From assembly GCA_022829145.1 (NCBI GenBank), contig CM040743.1, positions 33,002,841 to 33,066,840 on the forward strand: DNA of 64,000 bases, given 5' to 3'. Both the position numbers and the translations under genes were made by a program. Below, piece after piece: positions 13,101-25,400 of this stretch; positions within the stretch are counted from its first letter, which is position 1; every line of letters begins with the position of its first letter. The DNA is from Albula goreensis. Taxonomy: Eukaryota; Chordata; Actinopteri; Albuliformes; Albulidae. Under the pieces are notes generated by a model. It had not been told where the DNA came from, ran no database searches, and was given only the letters and a program-made list of their open reading frames with translations.

Positions 13101-16100
13101 AAATATTAAGGAGGGAAAATTGCATTATTTTTGGATGGAGTATTGGGAGATAGAAGGGTATCAAAGTCAAGATGGTAATAGAAAAGCAGGCAGTTATTTT
13201 ATAACTAGAAATTGTGACAGACTCTCTTCATTCAATTCAATTCACCTAGCTATATTGGCAGGACAAAAGCAGTGCTCATAATGGACAAAACATATTAAAG
13301 CATGAGTAATACCTGAAATTACAGCTACACTGGTATACAATTTTCATTTTCTTAACTCTTAACTGGTAAAAATGTGCAAATAAATACTGATATGCAATCA
13401 CTCCTGCATCCCTCTCTCTCTCTCTCTCTTTTTCTCTCTGAGAGCTTGGTCTCTTGCGCCTTCCGCCCTGTCATCTGCCACTGAGACCAGACCCATTTTG
13501 TTCCTTGCCCCCTGGCACGCAGGGTCTGCGCTCATGAGGAGCGAACGCACGCCATATGGCGGCGGTCGACAGGCTGCCCCGATCGCTCGCCGCCTTCCCT
13601 TTTTTCTCAGAGCAGCCCGTTCGCCTAATGCCCCTTCTCCTCTCTATTTCCGTGTGCAGTCAGTGGTTCAGCGTTCTGAGCCAGGTCCACAGTTCAACCG
13701 AGCAGGAGATCCGAGAGATGCACGACGAGCAGGCCAACCCCCAGAATGCAGTGGTAAGTAGTGCAGGCGGGTCCTAAACCTAGGCACGGTCCCAGACCCC
13801 TAAATCCCGGCCCAAGCCAGTATGAGATATATAATCCATAACTGATGTATTTGTCGGTCTCTGCGTCAGTGGCCACCGTTCTCCTCCTATGCTTTATGGT
13901 CACATCGTGAAGTTGTGCTCTGCAGTCCACTGTAACTGATATTCCTTCCTTGGCTGTCAAAACGCACGCGCCGTCGGTGGCCTTGTGTGCTAATGAGGTC
14001 CGCGTCTGTTTTCTGTGCAGGGGACCCTCGACGTTGGGATGATCGATTCCGTGTGTGCCTCTGACAACCCAGAGAGGTAAGAACTGCCAAGAAGCTTAGA
14101 GCATGCTTTGATCTAGAGGCTGATGCATTCAGCTTAAACTGAAATCTCTGCTTACGCACTCACAGCAACAGCTAATCCCCAGTTCGCTGAAGTTTCTAAT
14201 TCCATAAGGTCTACATTATCTGATGAAAACCAAAGAACCTAGGAACATTTGGAGTTATTTTGAGGGAATGTCATTTACTGTGAAAATTGAAAACAATAGT
14301 GTTTAACTCCAAAGCTTCATATTCACTCATCACCTCAATGACTTGTTTAAAAATGCTTTAACTTGTTAGCGGTAATTGGGATTTACTTATATAATAATTT
14401 TTCCGGTTGGCTTCTCATAAAGGCTGATTAATGTCATAGTAACCACCACTGAAGGAGGGAAGAATTCTGTGAACTTAAGTCTATGACCGTGTTTGTGTTA
14501 CGTCCCCATTGTTTACTTTTCAGGTAGGAAAGTAGTTCCCACCCTACTGTACAACTCTTAGTCACCACCCTCATCTTCCGGCTCCTCCTCCTTCCATAAA
14601 TGCTATGCCAACCGAAGGGCAAAGCAACAAACAGGCTCACTGTAGCTTAGTGTGTGCTTCCTAATCAAGTCTTTCCCCGCACTGAATTGCACTGCACAAA
14701 GACGTTCCCATTTTTTCCCAACTTGTGCTGTCTTTGCTTTCCTTCACGCCATGCTCTAGGCCAAACTCTTTCGTGATCATCACGGCAAACCGCGTGTTGC
14801 ACTGCAATGCCGACACGCCTGAGGAAATGCACCACTGGATCACACTTCTGCAGCGCTCCAAGGGCGACACACGAGTCGAGGGGCAGGAGTTCATTGTCAG
14901 AGGTGAGCCCAAAATTCTCTACTGGTGATTAATGTAGATGTGTTTGTTTAATCAATGGTCAAGGTTTCAACTTGTAGCATTTAGTAACAGGTGAATGAAG
15001 TACCCTTTTAATGTTCATAAAAGTACCAGTTTCAGTCAAGTAGGTATAGAGTTAACCTTTTTTTTCAGTCGACCAATGAATAGTTTGATTTTCAGACTTA
15101 CTTCAGCTTTCGCTATCAAAGGAAACAAATGAAAGCTGGGTAATTATGAGATATTAACCTTGGTTGCCTGTATTTTTTGAAAACAGTTTTAATGCTAGAG
15201 GGAATCTCACAGTAACTAATCAGTAATATTCTCCCACAAGAAATTTCAAACACAGGTACGGTGTACATCTCTCCGTTATACATTAACATTTCATATGATT
15301 TCTTAAGCAGAAGGCTCTTTATAACAAGTGTAAGTGTAGTTATCTGTATATTTTAAATTTACCCTCAGAGCAAGCTGAAATGTAGTCAAAGTGCTTGACT
15401 GAATACTCCACCCAATGTGTTTTGTGACATGCCTCTTCTCATCTACCTCTAGGATGGCTTCACAAGGAGATGAAGAACAGCACACGGTCTTCCCTGAAGC
15501 TTAAGAAACGCTGGTTCTTACTTACCCACAATTCCCTGGACTACTACAAGAGCTCAGAGAGGAACGCTCTGAAGCTTGGCACTCTGGTCCTCAACAGCCT
15601 CTGCTCTGTGGTTCCTCCTGATGAGAAGATCTTCAAAGAGACAGGTTGGGATTATTTCATGCACCCTCTTCCTTTAGATAAAGGATTATTCATGCACAGG
15701 CCATCCTCCAATACACTCTCCAGCAACTTTCATTTAATTTGAATTATCCTACATTCTAAACAGTGCTGCAGGAGAGAGCTAGCACCTAATAGAGAGGAGG
15801 CACTGTTTCTCACTGATGTCTGTGAGTGTCCCACACAAAGTTAGGAGGGAGTACTGTATTTTTATTGTAATGGGAGAACCCCTTTTCTAATTTAAGTCCA
15901 CCCTGCTCCTTGTGGCCCACGGCAAACCATGCAGGACCACTATTGATCCACTTATTGACACCCTCGCATACCTGTCCAACCCGTCTGCCCACAATTGTTC
16001 CTCCGACACTGGGGATGATATTTTTTGTCATAAATCACCAAAAGTGCATGTGTGACAGACCTGTAAGATCCCTGATGGCACAAAACCCCCGCTGTTCATT

Positions 16101-16393
16101 TTGGTTTTGCTCAGCTGTGCCTGAAAGAGACTGTGTTTGTCACCTAGCTGCAGAGAGAAAATCATTTGACGATATCAGCCTTTAAGACTGCTAGCACGTG
16201 GGGCGTCTGTCTTGCTGTACGCTGTGATAAATTGCTGTCTGTTCTTTTTTTTTTTTACTCATTAAATTGATTTTTATTCCTGTAGCATTCTTCTTTTGGC
16301 CTCTGCATTGCATCAGTGCAGGAGGAAGTAATGGTCTGGCATATGACATCATTCATTTCTTATACAAGCTGCTGAGATTACCCAAAGAGTCAT

Positions 16394-16436
<43 letters not shown>

Positions 16437-19400
16437 GTCTGTCTCACACTCTTTGCCTTCCTCCCTCTGTCAATCCCTCCCTCAGGCTACTGGAATGTGA
16501 CAGTGTATGGACGGAAGCACTGCTACCGCCTCTACACCAAGCTCCTGAATGAGGCCACACGCTGGTCCAGCGCCATCCAGAACGTCATTGACACTAAGGC
16601 GCCCATCGACACCCCCACCCAGCAACTCATCCAGGACATCAAGGTGGGGGCAGCTTCACTTTCCCCACTGCGGCAGAACATACTGTTATCAGGCTAAACA
16701 TTCCCATTCATACGGCTGACGTGTAAATGTACCCCACAAAACAAAAAGGACAGCAGTGTTGTTGTGCTTATGTTTTTTTCTGTTGCCATCGTTCTGAAAC
16801 TCATGTTCTGGTTTACTTTGTCCTTTGTGTAAATGTTCTGCCATATCCAGCTTTATATCTGAGAGCAAACTGAAGTCTGGGGCTTTGATTCTGACTTTTC
16901 AATTACGTTTATTTCAGCAGAGGCCATATTTTTGGCAGGAAGATCTGGGGTAGATAGCTTCATCTCAGTAATATAAATTTGGTTAAAAATATCATCGTAG
17001 CAGGCCGATTTCCCATCAGTCTCCAGTGCGCCACAGGTCTTGGAGCTAATGATCTAGGCAAGCACGGGGATGGGGGAGACCTTCAAAGCTAGCAGGTCAT
17101 TACCAGCCATCAGATGCAAGGCAGATACAGATGACAGACCATGATGCATCTTCCCACAGCAGAAATGTGATATTTCAGACATAAATGGCCAGTTATCTCA
17201 AATGTGGCCATTCACATGGCATGATATTGTGCATGTTCAAATGCTGGGGTTGTTCCAGGCCTATTGTTCTTGTTAGGTGCTAGCTCTCTCCTGCAGCACT
17301 GTTTAGCATGTAGGATTATTCAAATTAAATTAAAGATGATATTGTGCATGTTCAAGTACTGAGGTTGTTCCAGGCCTACTGTCCCCCCCCACCAGACTCT
17401 CTCTCCTGTTGGCAATGGTGTGACTGACATTGTGCTGTTCTGCCCATACCGCAGGAGAACTGCCTGAACGCTGAGGTGGTGGAACAGATCTACAAAAGGA
17501 ATCCCATCCTGCGCTACAGCCACCACCCCCTGCATTCACCCCTGCTCCCGCTGCCTTACGGGGACATCCACCTCAGCTGTAAGAGACAGCATCCATTGGC
17601 CCTTGTGTTTTTGTGTGTGTGCGGGAGGGGAGGCCAAAAGTCAATACAAAAATATGTAACCTGAAACCTGCCGAATATTCATCCATGTATATATTTGCTA
17701 TATTTGAAACTGATGTGTTTGTGTGTGTGGGTGTGTATTTGTGTGTATTTTATGAGTACTACTGCAATACAATTATGTGAGCCAGCTGCCTATGGTGTAG
17801 TAACAGGTGACTTGTGCATTCATTACTCATAGTTATCCTGGGCTTAAAATGGTGATCTCAGATTTACCACTAATTATGCAGTTTAACAGTGGCTGTATTT
17901 TCTGCTGAATAGAACACACATATTATATTTTTCATAAATGAATTATAGGATGTTCTGTGAAGTCAAGTAAGTCAGTAAAAGTGTTTCGATATACAGCTCT
18001 ATCGTAACATATGAAAGTTATGAGTTCTGTGTAAAAATATTTATTTACTCAGTAAATTAGCTATAGATGTTATAATACAAAGTATAGTTTTAACAGAGGG
18101 AAATTAAAGTTTGCTCATTAGTTGCACCCTTGTTGCTATATTGAAAGTCTGTTCCAGCCAATTTCTGGTATGACTCACTGCTGCTCTTGTTATCTTCACC
18201 TCCTCTGCAGTGCTGAAGGACAAAGGCTACACCACACTCCAGGATGAGGCTCTTAAGGTCTTCAACTCCCTGCAGCACTTGGAGGGCGTGGCTGACCCCG
18301 TGCCCATCATCCAGGGCATACTTCAGACAGGGCAGGACCTCCGCCCATTGCGCGACGAGCTCTACTGCCAGCTCATCAAGCAGACAACCCGGGCGCCTCA
18401 GCCGGGCAGCGCGGGCAACCTGCGCACCTGGCAAATCTTGGCCTGCATGAGCTGCACCTTCTCCCCCTCCCGCAGCATCCTCAAGTACCTCAAGTTCCAC
18501 CTTAAGAGGTGAGAAGGGGGATGGGACTGTGTGGGTGGGGGGTGGGGCTTAAACCAAGGTGTTTAAGGAGGAACTTATGCTGGTAACCCATTTTACAAAA
18601 CACAACAAAAACATTTTACTATATTAGATCCTGAATGTATGTGACGTGGTTATCCACTGTTTCGTGTGATGTGTATTTTAAAATATATAGAGGCAATGAA
18701 TGACTGCAGGCAAGATTTCTAGTGACCAGACCTCTTAATACAATTATGACATGGATCAATGGATTTTATTGCTTGGTAACTGCCCAGACATTGATAGTAT
18801 AATTTGAAGATGGTTTGTTGGCTCAGTTTCTGCCTAGTTGCTAGTGCGATCTTCAATATCTCACAATTCATGAGCTCAGGACACCAGCGTAGGTTGTGTG
18901 ATCTGAAAATCCATGAATAGCATTGCTCATGTTTGCCATGATAATGACTTTTAGACGACAGTCAACTCTCTCTATAATTGCAGTTGAGCAAATGATTTAC
19001 TCTGGTTTGACTTAAGATAAGGAACTGGTATCTAATTCAGGCAGGGTCAGTCTAAAACCATGTTTATTCAGACGGGACACATAATTATAGCACCAGAGCC
19101 CAAAACACATGATTTTTTGACATCTGTCAAATCTCAGTACAGACCAAATATACCCCCCAGACTGCACCAACATATAGTGTTGAGACAGCACTTTGACGTT
19201 ATTAATACAGCATTTTTGATAATTACAGACAAAAAACGATTGGAAGTTTTTTATATAATGCTTCTTAATGCCAAATTGAGCTTGTGGGACATTGAATTCC
19301 TGTTGTTGAGGTGTTGCTGAGCTCATTAACAAGCAAACAAAGCTTCTCCTGTATAAATCATCTCTGCCAGCCTTAATCAGTGGTATATAATTCTCATCTC

Positions 19401-22400
19401 CTACTGGGTGCTAATCCTGTAGCTGCTGATAGTAACGCGTTTGGCTTTGATTTAACTGGTAAGAGGTGCTATAACAGAAATCAGGCATGGACACAAACGC
19501 CTCAATCATAAATGAGAGATTCTGTACGTTGACGAGCGGCATCCAGTATCGTCAAGACTCAAAAAGACTTCCAGGAGCAAACAGGGACACTCTGGCAGCT
19601 GGCTGCCATCACAAAATCTGTGTGTAAACCGCCTGGGTAAGCTCTATAGCTGTGTCGGTATGGAATATTCAGACTTTTTGGATGGGAAAATGGCTCAGGT
19701 CTGGTGTGTTGCAAAGCACAGGCTTACTGAAGGCATACTGTGTTGGTTTTTGGCTTACACTTGATTAATATCTGATTGGTCTGTTAATTGATTAGGATTT
19801 GACAGCTCTTTGCAGCAATTCGCTTGTAGTCCTTTGATAAATATATGTGTTGCTAGAGACTTGCACGCATTAAAAGCAAATTTCCTTACTCCATTATTTT
19901 TTCTCCTGGAAACAAATTATATATACACATTAGTACTCAATTACATCAAGATCATTGTAAGGCAAAGAAAATGTAATTAAATTAGCATCTAATTCATCTT
20001 AAGTTGAATGCCCTTTTTTATTACTAATTTGTTTCAAGAAGACAAATTAAGAAAACGAAGTTCAAAAAACACCTTACTTTCATAGGTTCATTATTTGTTA
20101 TCAAGAGGTGTCAGATTGTAATCAGCATTTAATTAACAGCTTAATCCATTGGAATGATTTAAGAGCGTAGCAAAAGAACAGTGCAAGACACTGAACCCCC
20201 CAAGGCACTAGGATGTGAAACACAGCTCCTGTTTTAATGAAAAAAGCAAGCACTTGTGGAATTTGCATATTTTCAAAAGGCTTAACACACATTGAATCTT
20301 ACTCACTACAATTTACTTGCCTCCTGGTGTACCATATTTGTTGAAATCCTGAAAGCATGGCACTTGTGATTCTGAAATACTGACAAGTTGGGAAAGATAA
20401 TCATGTAGTTTTAGGTTGATTTATTAACAAAGAGGTGTGAATTACTGAAATTTTTACTACACAGTTCGACACAAATTCAACAATTTGGTTTTATGAAGTG
20501 AAAATTACCCCCAAAACATGAATTCAGGTCATATTTCTCAATGTGATTTCCTTATAAATAGTGTCACATGTTTCACAGGCCCATTTCAGGAAAAAAAAAA
20601 TTTGAGAGGGAATTGTTACCGAACAAGAAGTATTTTACCTGAGAAAAGGAATTAAGGGTGGAATTCAGTCATAAAATAAATACGTAAATGGCTAATTAGC
20701 TGTAGGAGACACAAAGAAAGGTCGGTACAATACTTCGAGCCAAACATTCGTTGGCTGAACGTATGTTATACTGTTGTTGCAAACAAAGGGGGAACCACAG
20801 AAGAGGAATCCACCAGAATAGGATTGCATAGAAAGAGCTATGATTTCATTATTTCTTTAAATAAGCTGGAAAACCATAACAACTATGTTGGACAACCTAC
20901 TCTCAAGTCAATAGAATTGCTCACAAAAAATTTTTTAAAAACTCCCGCCATGAAAACTCATGACTCCCTGCCATAGTCAGATGGACTATGATAGTTCAGT
21001 ACCTATAATAGTTTTGCTATCATTTAAGTAAGGTGTACCTTATGACATTAGGTGAATTATACAACCTCATTCACACTGTAGCACTTTTGGAGCCACCCTC
21101 GTCTCAGTGAGAAAACCCATTTGCACCTACATGGTTTATAGCTGTCTCCACGGTACCATGGGGTGTGAGCACAGCTGATGAATCACTGGGTCCTTGGGTC
21201 CAAAGGCACTGGTGCCAAAGCAGTGTATCACATTCATACTCACCAACCACAGAGCATTAAAAAGTTTTTTTTAATGTATCATTAGCCGCCTATGCTTCCT
21301 GTTTGCTTGGTGACAAACAGTGCAAAGCACCAAAGCAGACACATGTAGTGCAGTGTGTTTCTCAGGCTTGCTGCCTCATTTGATTTAGTTCAGCTGAAGG
21401 GGGTGCAGAGTCTGTTCAGGTCTGTTAATTAAACACTGAACTAAACATGACTTCAATGTCACCCATTAAGCTATTTAATGCAGGCCCGACTGACAGGCTA
21501 GCTCAAGTGGTGTTAGTTTAAAGATGATTTGTGTGAGAAAAAAATGGTCACCATCGCAAAGGGAAGTGGTGGAAACATCAAACAGCACCTCTGTAATCTA
21601 TGCAAACTCCTTTAGACTGCCTTTAAACATCTCACCACAGCAAGAAAATCTTACATTGGCTGTCAGAAGACATGTCTAGCTGAAGCACTTGTTGTCAGTG
21701 TGCAGTAGTGGAATCTAGTTCTGCACATGGCATTGCAGACTGTGGGTGCTAGCTCTGCAGACTAATGCATAATTGGCTGTAGCATCTCATTGGGAGGTTG
21801 GGATTGAATTGACAGTGTATTCCCTGTGCCATCACTTACGAATGACTCCTCTGGTTGATCCAGTGTCTGCAGTCTACCTGAATATTCCCATGCTTGAATT
21901 GTAGTTCTTTAATACAATGAGTGCTCAGCTCAGCTGGTGCCCTGCAGAGTGAAAATAAGTGATGGTTACCAGTCACCACTTCTCTTGAACTGACTGGAGT
22001 TACCCACAATGCTTTGGACCTAAGTTGCCATTTGTGGGTTTCATCCATCAGGACCAGGGATCTGTTCCCATGCACGGAGATGGAGAGGTACGCAGCCTTT
22101 GCCCACGAGTCCCTGAAGAAGACGAAGACCCGGGAGTTCGTCCCGTCCCAGGAGGAGATCCGGGCCATCATATCCAGGCAGGAGATGACCACCACGGTGC
22201 ACTGCCACGGCGGCGGCTCCTGCAAGATCACCATCAACTCCCACACCACCGCCGGAGAGGTGAGTACCGGCCACCATGCCACGAGAGCGGCTTCCTCCAA
22301 GGTGCCATTAATCAGCACCACGCGGTGGAGGTAGGGGAAGGAATGGAGGGGTGGAAGGAGGCAGGGACGCATCACAATTCCACAAGCAGATCATTTGTCA

Positions 22401-25400
22401 CAGGGGCATTTTTTCTTTTGTTATTTGGTGCTCCTGGTACCTGGCTTATTGTCTGACTGCACAACCTGCTAGTCAGAGAAAAACCGCTCCCTCTCCATAG
22501 TGGTTTAATGCTGAAAGGTCAAACGTCACATATGTTTACCTTACCCTCCGAGTGTCATAAAAAATTGAAAAAAAAACCTCCACGGGGTGGGGGGTGGGTT
22601 GAGGTTACATCTCATCCATGCCCTGCCCCTTTCGGCAGGTCATGGAAGTCTCTTTCATCTCCAGTGCTCTTAATGGAAATATAAGATTGCTTGCAGATCA
22701 CAGCATGAATGACAGACACGGTGGGATGGGGGTTGGGGCTTGGGGGGGTCAACGTGCACATAATGGTATCATGGTCTCGCCCATCATCTCCCACTTGGAT
22801 ACATAGAGATTTCTCTTCGCATTAGCACTGGAGGCAGTGGCATGGGTATTGCTCCTTAGATTAATGGAAGTGTTGATCCCATTTAAGTTCCCCCTGCCTG
22901 CGCTGCGCGCCTCCACGCAACTCTGCCTGGAATCATAACAACCCCCATGGACCGCCATACAATCCAGCGCAAGGGTACAGCTCTTTTCCACACAAGGAAT
23001 GTCAGGGATTGTAGGGATTTTTTCATACGTTTGTTACATTGATGTAAGGACAGTGTAGTGCATTCTCATTCAAGAGAAGAAGTGACTTTGTATTATTTTA
23101 ACATTTACTGATCACAGTTTAAGACTAGCTTAAGTGCATGTTGTAGAAGCTGTGGTTGGGAGTCCTATGGGGTAAAATGTGAAAGATCATATGGTTGCCT
23201 TAATAAAGAGAGGATCAGTTTGCTCAGTAACTCCCATCATGCACTACCAAATCTGGTTGATCATGCACGTACAGTCTCACCAGCTTAGAATGTGGATTGC
23301 GGATTGAATACAAGTGACAGCTTACAGCTTTGAGAATTGGCTGGCCTTTGGGTTAATTTACAGAAGGAGTTTCAGTGATGGAACAAGCCTACAAATGCAT
23401 ACGGGCATTGTATGTGTTATTCATTTAGTATATCTGTATTGTTCTTAGTACCTTTTTGTGTTCTTGATCATTATATGTTGTGATTCTGTGAAGTTTATGC
23501 TAATGGGATTGTTCAACAGATCTCCAAGTGTACTCTACCAGCCAGTCTATCTACCATAAGCATCAGTGTTTCTGAAAAGAATGCATTTATCGATTGTCGT
23601 CATTTGTTATCTTCTTGTTGCATGTGTGGGTGGTTAATTATGTTTGGTGCTGCTCTGCAGGTGGTGGAGAAACTGATCAGGGGGCTAGCCATGGAGGACA
23701 GCCGCAACATGTTTGCCCTGTTTGAGCACAATGACACCATTGACAAGGCCATCGAGAGCCGGATGGTGGTAGCAGATGTCCTTGCTAAGTTTGAGAAGTG
23801 AGTGTGACAATCTCTGGAAAAGTCCCTGTTTGAATGCATTTACCTGACTAATGTCAACTGTCAGTCATGAGGAACAGACAGTTAAATTCTCACAATTACA
23901 TAAATCATAAAAATCGAAATGCAATAGTCTGGCATTGGTAGTATACATTGGTAGTGGCAATGGTGATATAATAATAGTATTCAAATGAAATAATCTGCTT
24001 ATAAGAATAAACAGCATATAGCAATGAAGCAATGCATGAATGTGATTATTACACTGAGAACTTCAGAAACAGTAAATGAAAACATTGACAGAATGAGAAT
24101 CAGGGCTTGTATGGTGCAGCACTTTCCTCATTATTGTATTTGAATATAATTTTTTTCACCAAACACATTAATCATCATTCAGGCAGGAGGCATTCAAAAC
24201 TCCATTAGTCAGAGGCAAAGGTCACGCATCTGTCAATTTTAGTGTATACAATGTCTGTGTACACTACTACGCATATAAGTTGTGCATGCATCTACATGTG
24301 TGAGAGAGAGCGCGTAAGTGTTTCTCTGTGCCTTACTCATCACTCACTTCCTTTGCAGACTTTCAGCAAGCCAAGAGGAGCACAACACGGGATGGAAATT
24401 CTATTTCAAACTCTACTGCTTCCTGGACACTGACAATGTGCCGAAGGACAGTGTGGAGTTTGCATTCATGTTCGAGCAGGTAGGAGTCAAGGACGCTTTG
24501 GGAAGAGGGGTTCCAAGGCTGCGAAAGGCACACAGATACAGATTGGTTTTTCTGGCCTTGATTTCTAACTGCACTGCAATTGTCAGTACAATATGGTGTT
24601 GGAAATGGCCAAACCCATAGTTGTATTGATCATGTTTTTTCTAGCATCAATACTAAGGGCAGTATAGATAAGGGGTTTCCAGTCGTACCTGAAATGATTT
24701 GAATTTTTCCTTTCAAGAACTTGTTTGACCACTGACCAATGTTTTTCCTAATATTCTGGGAACATTGTGTTACCTGGGATGTCTCATGCACTGGTATTGC
24801 ATGAAACTGATTCCTGTCAGTAATTTTGTACTGTGTATGCATTTTTAAATGCACAGATCAAACAGCTGTTGCAGAGTACTTCTCGTGGCACACTTTAAAA
24901 ATAAAGGTTTTAACCAGAGCCCACTGGCTGTTGCCATTGCATTTGCACTCTGCAGGAGCCATTAACACTCCTTGATTAGTAGCTTTTCTCAGCTTGCTGG
25001 TGTTGATGATGGGAATCTATATCTGCATATTATACTTACAGAGAATTCCATTTTTTGATGTCACTCTGAGTAGCCCTGCTCTATTTTAAATTGTTCGCTG
25101 TTGCTTTGACAAATGCACTGAGTGACTGCGGTAATGATTTATTGTAATTGTTCTACAGTTAAATAGTATCAGAAATGTGCTGTTTCACAGTTTGCCTTCA
25201 TTTGCATTGCCGCGTTAGATTTATGGCAGATTTTCATCCCATTCATCTATGAAATAGACTAAATGGGAGAATATTTTGAGGAATTCAAGTTTATTCAGCT
25301 GGAACCAGACACCACTAAATGACACTTAAGCTGAGGAGAGAAGAGAATATGAAAACAGAAGTGACAGTGTGGTAATGAGGAGCCCATATCTCCCCCATCC

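Larger units (their letters stand above)
11436..13659 (+). other. MYO10 GC-AG intron (2.2 kb)
   Basis: The donor is AG|GCAAGT and the acceptor GTGTGCAG. Reading from GCCAG into TCAGTGG restores the expected EDASQWFS junction, whereas no GT donor nearby does. The intron contains a GT microsatellite (12535-12565) and a CT tract (13411-13440). No other coding signal was seen. Confidence 0.75.
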
